Part shown: in pieces, positions 1 to 12,209 of the stretch
How the letters are laid out: each line of letters opens with the position of its first letter
Numbering within the stretch: the first letter of the stretch is position 1
Origin: Telmatactis stephensoni
Lineage: Eukaryota; Cnidaria; Anthozoa; Actiniaria; Isophelliidae
NCBI GenBank assembly: GCA_029948255.1
Contig: JALIZF010001769.1
Span: 558,001 to 622,000, forward strand
Reading direction: 5' to 3'
DNA: 64,000 nucleotides
Translations under genes and position numbers: made by a program
The notes under the pieces: model-generated
Database searches by the model: none
Told to the model about the DNA's origin: nothing
Seen by the model: the letters and a program-made list of their open reading frames with translations, nothing else

Positions 1-219
1 TGAAATTCGGAGGGTGGTTCGATAAGAAGACGTCAGGGATGTCTAGTATACAGGAATATTCGTAACATACGACTGAAATTCGGAGGGTGGTTCGATAAGA
101 AGACGTCAGGGATGTCTAGTATTCAAGAATATTCGTAACATACGACTGATATTCGTACGGTAGTTCGTTAGGAAGAATTTGAAAATGTCTAATATTCAAG
201 AATATTCGAAGCATCAACG
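1..219. repeat. 73-bp tandem repeat, three copies
   Basis: Two nearly identical 73-bp units start at 1 and 74 and share the GAAATTCGGAGGGTGG core. A third, clearly diverged unit starts at 147. The array continues off the left edge of the window, so its full length is unknown. No coding potential is seen. Confidence 0.85.
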
Positions 220-460
220 AAACGAATTCAATAGAATACAAAAGTATGCGTATTTTGTACATCAGGTCAGTCAAGAGTATACGGGACGAAAATGGAAAAA
301 CTGGCTGGATTCGTACCGAGTGATTCTAGCATGACGTTGCATCACTCAGACTTGAATACCATGGAATTTTTCTGAATACTTAAAGTATGCATGTCCATAT
401 TCAAGCATATTCTTCTCGAATATTTGCCTTTTTGTACAGTGTATTTTTTTGAGTAGATAG

Positions 461-539
461 GTGTCCTCAATTAGTTTACCTAAATGTAAGCTAGAATCAT
501 ATTGACACGTTAATAAAGTTTATTATTATTATTATTATA
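461..539 (+). repeat. 3' tail of a LINE with (ATT)n end
   Basis: The order is GTCCTCAATTAGTT, then TTGACAC, then AATAAAGTTTATT followed by ATT units. The same order of short motifs occurs at 5927-5990, where the tail ends in TATG units. This looks like the 3' untranslated end of a 5'-truncated non-LTR retrotransposon. No coding part is attached. Confidence 0.55.
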
Positions 540-2293
540 AGCACATCTTCCCCGAGTCGGCCATTTTGATTCTGCTATTGTTCTTGCTAGAGTTGCCATG
601 ACTACGAGATCCCTTAATTCTGATTGGACATAATTTGTGTTTACAATAACATTAAAAAGGTCGTCAAAAAAGGGTACTTTTCCGGACTAAAAACACCGTT
701 GTAGAAGTCTTTACAGCAAACAATTGAGATACATAGTGAAATAAAAAGTTGAATAAACTGGTATATTCGCTGGTAATATTTTTGCATATCGGAGATATAT
801 AATACCAATGCATGATAATAGAGGGACAAAGGCAAACTCTAATAGCTGCTGACAGACAAATTGACTAATCAGATATTCTTTAGTTAACTATAGTTAACTT
901 AACGGTTAACTATTTCCCGGAATGGTGAAGAATGCGTGAAACGGCTCGGGGAAGAGTACGAATGGGGCCGGTCATTGGAGCCTCTCCTAAAAGGGGCTCC
1001 CGGGGCACAAGTGAACGCACGTGTGCGTCTAGGTTCACTGTATATCTCAATTGTTTGCTGGAAAGACTTTTTGACACAATAACAAATTGTGTATTTTCTC
1101 GTTCATGTTTCAGATGTTTTATCCATTACGTGACCAAACGCATCAGGTCACCTTAGTTCCATGACAATATATAAATAGATTGTCTGGTCCAGAATTTCGC
1201 TGTTAAATTCAGTACAAAAACCTCTCAAGATCTCTTGCCGATGCTTGAATGAGAAATATAATTGACTTGCCTCTATATGCGTTCGTTTAGCAACATGTAG
1301 GGTGAGAAATTCGTAGATTCACAGCTAAAAGGAATTGCTCTGAGTCGCGAGAGCTTCATTTTCAAGTACATTTCTTTATCATTTCTTTATCGCGGGAGCT
1401 TGGGTTTCAAGTACTCCATTGAGAGTTCGATATTTGGTCAAAGTATTGGAGATCAAGCTCAAAATAACAGCCCATTCTGAAGCTCTTATAAGTGTCTAGG
1501 TATATCTCGAGTTAAAAGCTCCATTTTCTATTGTCTCACTGCAGAAAAAGCCTGTCTCTTAAAGCTATTTTTTGGGCTGCCCGCCATCTTGCATTCCTAA
1601 AGTTCCTGACTGGCGTTCACTTCGAAGACGTTCGAAGAGTTCGCACTCGCTCAAAGGTGATGAATGAAGGGCATTGTTTCTTACGCTGTTAACCAATCAG
1701 GAGCTGTAACACGTGACCGATTGCGCAAGAATGCCGCATTCTCGAGACGAACACAGGAAAAAAAGAAGAAGAAAAAACATTTGCAGTTTATAACTCGTTC
1801 CCGGCCTAAAGGCCTGGGCAGGAGTAATTAAATCTTGATAAACATTAGATCTGTCGTGAAGATGCGAAAAGCACGAGGTGATGCAAGGCAATTTAAAGGC
1901 ACCAGATGAACTATTTAAGCTACTATTTACCGTAATTATTACTTCGAAAGATAGTATAAGAAATTGTAATATAACAAGACGCATAGCTGCGACTGAACTC
2001 GGGCTTCTTTAGAGAAGCATAGTTATTGAACGCGTACCTGATTCAGATACATTGTAAGCTCCACATCTTTTCAACCAGAGTCGCGCAGACTGCACTATGT
2101 AAAACTGGTCGCTATTGTTGGTTTGATGGACTTCAGTATTTTGATAACAGTTACTTTATCACGGCGACGAACAACATATTTTCATTTTTTATCTTCGTTG
2201 TCGTAATCTACCTCACAAGATTGTTTCATTGATATCAATTCATTTTGTCCGCATTTTTGTTGTTGCCTTTCAAAACTGCAATTCTGAAATTTT
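540..2293. other. No gene recognised
   Basis: Only short shadow reading frames are present (up to 95 codons). There is a short palindromic stretch of TTAAC motifs near 880-915 and a GC-rich patch near 950-1030. I see no recognisable protein, RNA gene or complete repeat element here. Confidence 0.5.
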
Positions 2294-2448
2294 AGAGTGA
2301 GCGCACTTCTAACCCGTGAAATAGTTAGTAGACTGCTAGTTACTAGACCTTAGTTCCATTGTTTTCTTTTGCATGTGTCTATTGAACTATTTATATACAC
2401 ACACACTAACATTCAGTTAGTGTTTCACGAATTAAGTCCGCTCACTCT
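2294..2448. mobile_element. MITE, GAGTG terminal-repeat family
   Basis: The left end AGAGTGAGCG and the right end CGCTCACTCT are inverted, with a further inner match (GTGAAATAGTTAGTAG against GTTAGTGTTTCAC). The middle contains CATTGTTTTCTTTT, also found in the nested MITEs at 57893-58544. The left flank is TA but the right flank is not, so the target duplication has decayed. No coding capacity. Confidence 0.6.
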
Positions 2449-2611
2449 CCAGCCAAAAATTTCTTAATAAGAAAATGTTAAAATACAAAATAAGAGTAAT
2501 CTGGGTCGCTCATGATCTATTATAGGATATTTAATGTTTTCACAATAATCAATCTATAGAAAAGGATATACTTAGTTACAAATAGCATTTATAATAGAAA
2601 TCTAATTTGTT

Positions 2612-2869
2612 CTAAGTCTTACAAATGTATTCTTTTCCATCAAATGATAGTTGTATGTTAAAAATTTCCTGAGAAGGGTACCTACTTCTGGCTAATTTTA
2701 AGACAGATTTCTTGTAGAGTGTCCTATTACACATGCAACATACATAGTATGGACCTTCCCTTATTTTCTTTTTGAACTGTTTAATGCATGAATCTAAAGT
2801 TTTATTCTTATTTTTACAGTATGTTTGTCTGCGTCTCTCAAGCAATTCCTGTTTCTTAGCAGTATCCAT
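2612..2869 (-). pseudogene. Cys-rich fragment like Helitron-associated ORF
   Basis: This 85-codon frame begins with a basic, charged helix followed by GPYYVCCMCNRTLYKKSV, a CxxC-containing segment that recurs in proteins next to Helitron helicases (DUF6570-like). It covers only a small part of that domain and stops soon after the cysteine segment. The Met used is the first in frame, not a proven start. It is probably a remnant rather than a gene. Confidence 0.45.
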
Positions 2870-3659
2870 TGTTTCGTATTTTTTATATATTTTATATTAT
2901 ATTTTTTTATATATTTTTCCTGTCATTGCTGTTAACATCAATATTTTTCAGTGAACATGATACTGTATTGCTGTATTGTCCTGATGAGTTATGTTCTTTT
3001 TGAATTTTGCAAATTAAATCAACAAGTGAAGGTATACCATTTATGCATTTAGTGAACTGAATTGGTGGTATATGACTTTCATTGTAAACTAACAAAGAAT
3101 ATTAAACATACTTGGACCTATTACGATAACGCCGGTAAAAGCATACACATATCCTTCCAGGAACAGTCATTATAAAGCTAGATTACCTTTGTTGTCAGCC
3201 CGGTTTTTGCATTATCAGCTCGCATCATGCCGCCAATCGTTGACATTTTACTATCTTTGAACCACGTTGCTTGTTTGAATCTTCTTGTGGCCCTTGTAGC
3301 ATTAAGGAATTTGTCAAACTCTCAATGGCAAGAATATCTGTGATATTGAATTGTTTTTGAGTCTGTGCTGCTTTCGTCAGTGTTCGACTCTACCACAGGA
3401 ACGGAGTCATATGCGTCGTCGTGACTTGAAGTGCACTCAATGTATAGCTTTGCCCAACGGCCAATGTTTGGATATGTTCTTTCCCACACATCCAATGGTA
3501 AAGATGCAGAGTTATCTGCGATCACGGCTTTGCATAGTTTAAGACTTTTGGATGTTGTTTGTTGTTGGTTTTTTACTTGTAATATTTTGACAAATTATGC
3601 TATTTTGAACTTCACTGATTTTCACCCCTTTTAATTCAAACATGTCATTGTTATGTATA

Positions 3660-4151
3660 CTCTTAAAGTATTGTGCCAAGCTATTCAATGATGGTAACTC
3701 AAGAAGCACACATGTACCTTGGGGATGCCCTCTTCCATATAAATCTCTTGCATGAGAATCAAATATTTAAAATCCCATGTCATCTTTACAATAAATAGCG
3801 ACTCCGATGCACCCAACTGCTAATATGAAGTTTTTGTAGTTTTCGGATATCAGTGATTCAAAGGCTCTTTGCAAAGAAGTACAATATTGGTAGCCTTGTA
3901 TTGCAGTTTCTTGTGTTTTTTTTTCCTGTGTAGCTTTCACTGTAGTGCAGTTGATAGTTAGCATCAAACACATTTAACATTGTTGGTAATTCTGTTAGCA
4001 TTAAGTAGGACTGTCTAGCTAGTTGAGACAAACTTGAATACAACTGATTCCCAATATTCATAATTGCAACCAGATCATTGGCAGAATAAATTCCTTGTTT
4101 GCTCTTGTAAATTAAACCGGGATTAAAGAACAGAGACTCATTGCAACACAT
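3660..4151 (-). pseudogene. Protease-like fragment, frameshifted
   Basis: Two overlapping frames (3858-4151 and 3767-3973) can be read consecutively. The first contains QSYLMLTELP and a YSES motif. The second contains an ILAVGCIGVAIY strand followed by a segment leading to HVCFL. Together they resemble the OTU/tegument-protease-like domain of cnidarian Helitron-linked proteins. The frames are shifted relative to each other and further stops follow, so the product is not functional. Function is inferred from family resemblance only. Confidence 0.4.
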
Positions 4152-4452
4152 TGTTGTCCTGCATTTTGCCCAAATATTAACTCATCACCTTGACTATTGG
4201 GCGCTGCAACTGTCTTGGTAGAGTCAATATAAACTGGGGTAGGACCACGATTTTTTCTATATCTCTACTCAATTTAAATTCACAGTGATTTACTGCTTGT
4301 AAAGACATGTCAGTTTATTACATGAAAACAAAGACACATACTGACTAGCTCTTCGTTTTAACTTTATTATACGATGATTAAATCTCTCAGAACATTTAAG
4401 TATAAATTTTGCCTTTTTTTCTTGCTTTCTAGCTTTCACGTAAGAATACAAT

Positions 4453-4833
4453 TTAGAATGACTTGGGTATAGTTAGACGAATACGTTCATATACAAACAT
4501 TCTAACCTTTCTGCTTTTAGTCTTCAGACGTTCCATAGTTCGTATAGGTATTCTGCTTGGTTCACGATCACGTGTAGATACTCGACGATACTTGTGGATT
4601 TGTTTTAAGCTTATATTAGATAGTTCGGTAGATTCAGATAGCTCATTTGCATAGTTCACGATAGAAGGTTCACTCAAAGGTGTTCGCTCGTAAAGTTCGT
4701 GGTCTCTGTCAAGGTTCGACCCGTTCCGAAAGCGCTTTACATCTTTTAGTGTGGGTCTACCACGAACAGCGTGTGCATTTGTATGTAGTTTGAGCGTAGC
4801 AGAAATCATATTTACCCTTGAACACCTCGACAT
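4453..4833 (-). CDS. Unrecognised basic ORF, repeat-associated
   Basis: A 126-codon frame, very rich in Arg, Lys and Ser, with no membrane segment. Near its C terminus it has RDREPSRIPIRTMERLK. A closely similar motif (RDREPSSIPVRTLEK) ends a different short frame at 38818-39027, so this is part of a dispersed repeat family. It lies just upstream, on the same strand, of the Helitron-like remnant and could be its N-terminal ORF. No function can be assigned. Confidence 0.35.
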   Translation of the reverse strand: MSRCSRVNMISATLKLHTNAHAVRGRPTLKDVKRFRNGSNLDRDHELYERTPLSEPSIVNYANELSESTELSNISLKQIHKYRRVSTRDREPSRIPIRTMERLKTKSRKVRMFVYERIRLTIPKSF

Positions 4834-4964
4834 CTTTCAGACATCCATGATAACCATGTGCTTTTCAAGGTAGTTCTCGACGCATGCGCCTTTCTGACTA
4901 TACGCATGCGCATTGCTTACTAGACTGCGTTTTGCGTCTGAACGACAACGAAGCCCAAATTATA

Positions 4965-4992
4965 ACTCGGGCTTTTCTTCGAAAGCCCGAGT
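4965..4992. other. 11-bp perfect hairpin
   Basis: ACTCGGGCTTT, a 6-nt loop, then the exact reverse complement. The same ACTCGGGCTT word occurs near 1995 and 38795, in the second case close to the RDREPS reading frame. It may mark an element end. No CTRR follows directly, so a Helitron 3' end is not established. Confidence 0.6.
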
Positions 4993-5254
4993 AATGAATT
5001 GAATATAATAACAAATGGCAGTGTTTTCAAAGCATTACATGAAGTAATCAGTTGACACTCAACGACGAGAAGATGCAGACCACGTAAATGAAATATTTCA
5101 GAGAGAGAAAATTCACTTACCTACTCACTGGCCTCCAGCGACAGGACTCAAGGACGCAGACCACGAGATTCAGAATATTTATAGTGAAAGCACGAACTGC
5201 ATTGTTGTAAAAATGGAATGGCTCATATATAAAAGAAACCCATTGTTCTTTCCA

Positions 5255-6665
5255 CCAGCGAACTGCATTGTGGTAAAAAACAAATCTCGATTTTTGCTGC
5301 CAATATACTTATTGACTGAAATAGGATCGCTGCCTTGCTTCGCTCGCTTCAGGCTCACTCCGCTGCGGCAGCAATTATACTTTTTTATCTGGAAGGTGCA
5401 TGTATCTACTGCAGAAGTATTATAGAAATATTTTTGACAATGTGAAATGCATTGGAACACGAAGAGTTATGAAGAATTTTATAGAGTTCCGTTGTATTAA
5501 GTAATTGGGTTATGTCAAGCATATTTTGGTCTGCTAGATTTCAGTTTGGTAGGGATTGATTCAGTAGTAGTGTACTCGCGACTGGAAAATTTTGGCTTAT
5601 CACACTTTCCCATTCTAGTTTGTTTGCTATAACCAATATTTTATAAAGTTTTTTATTCCCTTGCAGAAAGTATTTTTTATGCTTTGAAAATGAAATGCTT
5701 TAGCTGAAATAAGTGCGATGTTCAAAGAGACCAAAGAAAACGAGCCTTGTTTGACGTATTTGACTAATTGATGGCGTAGCGTGTTTAGGTAGCCTCATCT
5801 AGAACACTTCTGGGCCAATCAGAGTGAGCGTACTATCCAAATTATTTCATAATAACAAATATAATCCAGTTTTATATTTATATAGCTTATTAACCTATAT
5901 TTTTTCTTTTGTATTATGTTTATAAGGTCCCCAATTAGTTCTATAACTAAATACCTTGACACTGAAATAAAGTTTATGTATGTATGTATTGTCTCTATCT
6001 ACTTAGTTGTCTCCTAATCACGTGTTCTTTAGGATATAACCACACTTGCAAGAACCTCGTTTTTAAATTGTACTGGTTACTTCCATCCCGGTTTACAAAG
6101 CGTTCATAACGTCCGTTTGACGAATAAAAGTACTCTGAATTGTTTATGGGTAGATGAATGGATTAAATAATTGATCTGCCACCTCGTTTCACATTTAGCG
6201 TTTATACGAGTTCTCGTTGTCCAACTATTTTAGTCATTTCCAAAAGCCAGTACCTTTTTACGTGCAATTGTTTAGTTTACAAAACCGATGTTTGTTGGAA
6301 ATTGAATACCTACCTTCATCCCTTGTCTCAATCTCAGTGGGGTCAAATCTCTGCGTCGTTTTTGCTTCTGCTAAGCAAGAATGAAAACAGTAAAAAATGA
6401 AGGTAAATGACATTTCTGTTGCCTAAACCATTACTATTTTAAATAATAGGATTTTATAGATAAAGAGAAATAGCGTAGATTTTTTTTAAAGAAAGTACTG
6501 GATTTTATAATAAGCTGTTCATTTGATTGAAATTCTGAAAATGCACTAAAACGAGGCCACAAAGGCTTGTTGTAATAAATGAATCGTTATAACCCCTTGA
6601 AATAGTTACTAACATGGCTGTTATAACGTCTGTCTGACGAATAGCAACACTCTGAATTGTTTATA
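5255..6665. repeat. First, shorter copy of a large duplicated block
   Basis: Sequence from CCAGCGAACTGCATTGTGG onward is repeated at offset 1,729 from 6984. This copy has only one of the internal 517-bp units. It contains a LINE-like tail (5927-5990). The minus-strand frame at 5179-5460 and its copies are repeat-borne and show no recognisable domain. Confidence 0.85.
5927..5990 (+). repeat. LINE 3' tail inside the duplicated block
   Basis: GTCCCCAATTAGTT, TTGACAC, AATAAAGTTTATG, then TATG units. The motif order matches the tail at 461-539. Further copies lie at 7657-7720 and 9900-9963 because the whole block is duplicated. AATAAA can serve as a polyadenylation signal. Confidence 0.55.
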
Positions 6666-8873
6666 GTTTATTATTATTCAATTTTCATACACTGTACAAA
6701 TTCTGATTTTCTGATTGGTCAGTTTGTACCACGTGACGCGTTGTTATGACGTGACAACACGTCACGACGTATTAATACCGACGTATTAATAGAATAAAGC
6801 ACTGGCAATAACGCATAGTTGGAAAGAAAAAATGTTCCTGGTGGTAAATTTGAGGATTTTTCGAAAAAGAGAAGATCAACAAGCCTACTTAAAACTGCTT
6901 AGCGTGCCTGTTTTGAAGGTAAACTCAATTTCATTGAAGTTTTTGGAGCTTACTGAGATCAACATATTTCAACGGCTTAAAAACCAGCGAACTGCATTGT
7001 GGTAAAAAACAAATCTCGATTTTTGCTGCCAATATACTTATTGACTGAAATAGGATCGCTGCCTTGCTTCGCTCGCTTCAGGCTCACTCCGCTGCGGCAG
7101 CAATTATACTTTTTTATCTGGAAGGTGCATGTATCTACTGCAGAAGTATTATAGAAATATTTTTGACAATGTGAAATGCATTGGAACACGAAGAGTTATG
7201 AAGAATTTTATAGAGTTCCGTTGTATTAAGTAATTGGGTTATGTCAAGCATATTTTGGTCTGCTAGATTTCAGTTTGGTAGGGATTGATTCAGTAGTAGT
7301 GTACTCGCGACTGGAAAATTTTGGCTTATCACACTTTCCCATTCTAGTTTGTTTGCTATAACCAATATTTTATAAAGTTTTTTTATTCCCTTGCAGAAAG
7401 TATTTTTTATGCTTTGAAAATGAAATGCTTTAGCTGAAATAAGTGCGATGTTCAAAGAGACCAAAGAAAACGAGCCTTGTTTGACGTATTTGACTAATTG
7501 ATGGCGTAGCGTGTTTAGGTAGCCTCATCTAGAACACTTCTGGGCCAATCAGAGTGAGCGTACTATCCAAATTATTTTATAATAACAAATATAATCCAGT
7601 TTTATATTTATATAGCTTATTAACCTATATTTTTTCTTTTGTATTATGTTTATAAGGTCCCCAATTAGTTCTATAACTAAATACCTTGACACTGAAATAA
7701 AGTTTATGTATGTATGTATTGTCTCTATCTACTTAGTTGTCTCCTAATCACGTGTTCTTTAGGATATAACCACACTTGCAAGAACCTCGTTTTTAAATTG
7801 TACTGGTTACTTCCATCCCGGTTTACAAAGCGTTCATAACGTCCGTTTGACGAATAAAAGTACTCTGAATTGTTTATGGGTAGATGAATGGATTAAATCA
7901 TTGATCTGCCACCTCGTTTCACATTTAGCGTTTATACGAGTTCTCGTTGTCCAACTATTTTAGTCATTTCCAAAAGCCAGTACCTTTTTACGTGCAATTG
8001 TTTAGTTTACAAAACCGATGTTTGTTGGAAATTGAATACCTACCTTCATCCCTTGTCTCAATCTCAGTGGGGTCAAATCTCTGCGTCGTTTTTGCTTCTG
8101 CTAAGCAAGAATGAAAACAGTAAAAAATGAAGGTAAATGACATTTCTGTTGCCTAAACCATTACTATTTTAAATAATAGGATTTTATAGATAAAGAGAAA
8201 TAGCGTAGATTTTTTTTAAAGAAAGTACTGGATTTTATAATAAGCTGTTCATTTGATTGAAATTCTGAAAATGCACTAAAACGAGGCCACAAAGGCTTGT
8301 TGTAATAAATGAATCGTTATAACCCCTTGAAATAGTTACTAACATGGCTGTTATAACGTCCGTCTGACGAATAACAACACTCTGAAATGTTTATTGGTAG
8401 ATGGATGGACTAAATCATTGATCTGCCACCTCGTTTCACAAAGCGTTCATACGAGTACTCGTTGTCCAACTATTTTAGTCATTTCCAAAAGCCAGTACCT
8501 TTTTACATGCAATTGCTATAGTTTTCAAAACCGATATTTGTTGGAAATTGAATACCTACCTTCCTCCGTTATTGGCAGTCTTTCGGTCTCAATCTCAGGG
8601 AAGTCCAATCTCTGCGTCGTTTTTGGTTCTACTAAGTAAGAATGAAAATAAAAAAGTGAAGGTAAATGCCATTTTTGCTGGCTAAACCATTACTATTTTA
8701 AATAATAGGATTTTATAGGTAAAGATAAATAGCGTAGCTTTTTTAAAGAAAGTACTGGATTCTACAATAAGCTGTTCATTGGATTGAAATTCTGAAAATG
8801 CACTGAAACATGTTGTGATAAATAAATAGTTATAACCCCTTGAAATAGTTACTAACATGGCTGGTATAACGTC
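6631..8873. repeat. 2,243-bp tandem unit, copy 1
   Basis: The sequence starting TGTCTGACGAATAGC at 6631 recurs at 8874, and the two units stay almost identical for about 2 kb. The first 280 bp (6700-6982) also match 41577-41885 inside the TIR transposon at 40994-43276, so the unit includes a piece of that element. No intact coding region is seen. Confidence 0.9.
7834..8868. repeat. 517-bp internal direct repeats
   Basis: Two units begin near 7834 and 8351 (AACGTCCG...GACGAATA, then CTGCCACCTCGTTTCAC). They are more diverged from each other than the 2,243-bp copies are, so the 517-bp duplication is older. Equivalent units lie near 10077 and 10594, and a third partial one near 11095. Confidence 0.75.
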
Positions 8874-11080
8874 TGTCTGACGAATAGCAACACTCTGAAT
8901 TGTTTATAGTTTATTATTATTCAATTTTCATACACTGTACAAATTCTGATTTTCTGATTGGTCAGTTTGTACCACGTGACGCGTTGTTATGACGTGACAA
9001 CACGTCACGACGTATTAATACCGACGTATTAATAGAATAAAGCACTGGCAATAACGCATAGTTGGAAAGAAAAAATGTTCCTGGTGGTAAATTTGAGGAT
9101 TTTTCGAAAAAGAGAAGATCAACAAGCCTACTTAAAACTGCTTAGCGTGCCTGTTTTGAAGGTAAACTCAATTTCATTGAAGTTTTTGGAGCTTACTGAG
9201 ATCAACATATTTCAACGGCTTAAAAACCAGCGAACTGCATTGTGGTAAAAAACAAATCTCGATTTTTGCTGCCAATATACTTATTGACTGAAATAGGATC
9301 GCTGCCTTGCTTCGCTCGCTTCAGGCTCACTCCGCTGCGGCAGCAATTATACTTTTTTATCTGGAAGGTGCATGTATCTACTGCAGAAGTATTATAGAAA
9401 TATTTTTGACAATGTGAAATGCATTGGAACACGAAGAGTTATGAAGAATTTTATAGAGTTCCGTTGTATTAAGTAATTGGGTTATGTCAAGCATATTTTG
9501 GTCTGCTAGATTTCAGTTTGGTAGGGATTGATTCAGTAGTAGTGTACTCGCGACTGGAAAATTTTGGCTTATCACACTTTCCCATTCTAGTTTGTTTGCT
9601 ATAACCAATATTTTATAAAGTTTTTTTATTCCCTTGCAGAAAGTATTTTTTATGCTTTGAAAATGAAATGCTTTAGCTGAAATAAGTGCGATGTTCAAAG
9701 AGACCAAAGAAAACGAGCCTTGTTTGACGTATTTGACTAATTGATGGCGTAGCGTGTTTAGGTAGCCTCATCTAGAACACTTCTGGGCCAATCAGAGTGA
9801 GCGTACTATCCAAATTATTTTATAATAACAAATATAATCCAGTTTTATATTTATATAGCTTATTAACCTATATTTTTTCTTTTGTATTATGTTTATAAGG
9901 TCCCCAATTAGTTCTATAACTAAATACCTTGACACTGAAATAAAGTTTATGTATGTATGTATTGTCTCTATCTACTTAGTTGTCTCCTAATCACGTGTTC
10001 TTTAGGATATAACCACACTTGCAAGAACCTCGTTTTTAAATTGTACTGGTTACTTCCATCCCGGTTTACAAAGCGTTCATAACGTCCGTTTGACGAATAA
10101 AAGTACTCTGAATTGTTTATGGGTAGATGAATGGATTAAATCATTGATCTGCCACCTCGTTTCACATTTAGCGTTTATACGAGTTCTCGTTGTCCAACTA
10201 TTTTAGTCATTTCCAAAAGCCAGTACCTTTTTACGTGCAATTGTTTAGTTTACAAAACCGATGTTTGTTGGAAATTGAATACCTACCTTCATCCCTTGTC
10301 TCAATCTCAGTGGGGTCAAATCTCTGCGTCGTTTTTGCTTCTGCTAAGCAAGAATGAAAACAGTAAAAAATGAAGGTAAATGACATTTCTGTTGCCTAAA
10401 CCATTACTATTTTAAATAATAGGATTTTATAGATAAAGAGAAATAGCGTAGATTTTTTTTAAAGAAAGTACTGGATTTTATAATAAGCTGTTCATTTGAT
10501 TGAAATTCTGAAAATGCACTAAAACGAGGCCACAAAGGCTTGTTGTAATAAATGAATCGTTATAACCCCTTGAAATAGTTACTAACATGGCTGTTATAAC
10601 GTCCGTCTGACGAATAACAACACTCTGAAATGTTTATTGGTAGATGGATGGACTAAATCATTGATCTGCCACCTCGTTTCACAAAGCGTTCATACGAGTA
10701 CTCGTTGTCCAACTATTTTAGTCATTTCCAAAAGCCAGTACCTTTTTACATGCAATTGCTATAGTTTTCAAAACCGATATTTGTTGGAAATTGAATACCT
10801 ACCTTCCTCCGTTATTGGCAGTCTTTCGGTCTCAATCTCAGGGAAGTCCAATCTCTGCCTCATTTTTGGTTCTACTAAGCAAGAATGAAAACGGTAAAAA
10901 ATGAAGGTAAATGACATTTCTGTTGCCTAAACCATTACTATTTCAAATAATAGGAATTTATAGGTAAAGATAAATAGCGCAGCTTTTTTAAAGAAAGTGC
11001 TGAATTTTGTAATAAGCTGTTCATGGGATTGATGTTCTAAAAATGCACTAAAACGAGGCCACAAAGGCTTGTTGTGATAA
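8874..11080. repeat. 2,243-bp tandem unit, copy 2
   Basis: Near-identical to 6631-8873 up to about 10850, after which the two diverge and the unit runs into a partial third 517-bp repeat. High identity indicates a recent duplication or an assembly duplication. Confidence 0.85.
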
Positions 11081-11350
11081 TTAATTTATATTTTGATGGA
11101 TAGACTAAATCATTAATCTGTTACCTCGTTTCACAAAGCGTTCACACGAGTACTCGTTGTCCAACTATTTTAGTCATTTCTAAAATTAAAGCCAGTACCT
11201 TTTTACATATAGTGTACAAAACCGATGTTTGTTACAAACGACTGTACGAGTATTCGAGTGCTTTGTGAAAAGTGGGCCAGATTATTGTCTTGGCCGATTT
11301 CAAGAGAACAACAAGTGGTGAACCAAGAGAAATGTTTAACCAGCATTTAC

Positions 11351-11499
11351 CTCTCAAGTAAAGACAAGCCTTTGTATACTCATCTCCACTCATCTCAATA
11401 CTAAAGTCGATCTTTTTACCCTCTAGCTCGGCCAATTTCTTCAAGTCTTCCGTCACCAGTACTTTCTCTAAGTCATCTCGAAGTTGACCTGATTTGTAC
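11351..11499 (-). CDS. Possible internal exon, unrecognised
   Basis: On the minus strand a 149-bp open stretch is bounded by an AG acceptor just before 11499 and a GTAAAT donor after 11351. The reading is rich in Lys, Glu and Leu (VTEDLKKLAELEGKKIDF). It lies outside recognised repeats, although no partner exon was found nearby. It could be a host-gene exon or chance. Not identified. Confidence 0.3.
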
Positions 11500-11737
11500 C
11501 TTAAATAAATGAATTCACATAGTCATTTACTGTTCACGAGGCTCGATCCCTTGTTTGTTTCGCGCAGTAAAACATTGGGAGGAGGGGGGATTCGAGCTAT
11601 TAGACGGCTTTTTCTGAGGGCTACTGTTTAACTAGATTAACAACCTCAATTTTGTTTAAATCGGTATAAACCTGTTTCAAACATAGTTCATGTTGGTCTG
11701 AGATGGCATATAAATTGCTTTTGTGTTTCTTGACTAA

Positions 11738-11906
11738 AGTACGTACAAACATGATACTAACTCAGGACTCGCGCGGATCGAGCTCATAGCTTATATTCCA
11801 GTATTACAACAGTCTACATATCAAAATTTATTTTGCAGATAGTTATATCATAGTTCGGCTTCAAATAACGTATTCAGACCTCCGACCGTCAACGTTTTTT
11901 AGTACA
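11738..11906. repeat. Dispersed 160-bp repeat, copy A
   Basis: AGTACGTACAAACATGATAC through CCGACCGTCAACG to AGTACA is repeated at 14791-14947. Copy A carries a few extra bases. No terminal inverted repeats are clear, and the family is unrecognised. Confidence 0.8.
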
Positions 11907-11924
11907 TGTATATACCAAGTAGTA

Positions 11925-12093
11925 TATTGCTCGAGGCAATCCAGAACCAGCCTTATCATACTACACTGGTCCAGAACCACCCAGTATAAAACCAGTTTCT
12001 CCTAGTTAATGACTCCAGAGAGAGAGAATCCAGAGCTAAGTCTTTTCCGCTTAAAACTGGTCGAGACAATCCAGAACCAGTCTTATCATACTA
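11925..12093. repeat. CCAGAACCAGCCTTATCATA repeat family
   Basis: Two copies of CCAGAACCAGYCTTATCATA lie at 11941 and 12071. Inverted copies of the same word occur at 38631-38660 and in both orientations at 40700-40795. Probably the ends of a small foldback element. No coding capacity. Confidence 0.6.
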
Positions 12094-12209
12094 GGAACCT
12101 TACGATTTGAAGACGGCGACGGCAACGTTAAGGATTTTTACTTCCGGTAGCTCACTGACCATGCGCGAACTTCTCAGGCGGCGTTTTAGCTCGACGCGCA
12201 GACGTCAAC

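Larger units (their letters stand above)
2612..4151 (-). mobile_element. Decayed Helitron-associated protein region
   Basis: Several short minus-strand frames over 1.5 kb read as pieces of one ancestral protein. The upstream piece (4151 to about 3650) resembles the cysteine-protease-like part and the downstream piece (2869-2612) the Cys-rich part of the large proteins that accompany Helitron helicases in cnidarians. Frameshifts and stops separate them, and no helicase or Rep motif remains. The intervening piece 3525-3322 is unassigned. Assignment is from remembered family appearance, so alternative DNA transposon origins are possible. Confidence 0.45.

Noticed and set aside
2600..4990. A complete Helitron with 5' TC and 3' hairpin-CTRR ends
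   Set aside because: The hairpin at 4965-4992 is not followed by CTRR and no helicase or Rep motif was found.
5179..5460. Cys-rich 93-codon frame repeated three times
   Set aside because: Repetition comes from the duplicated block. No homology, and the opposite strand is equally open.
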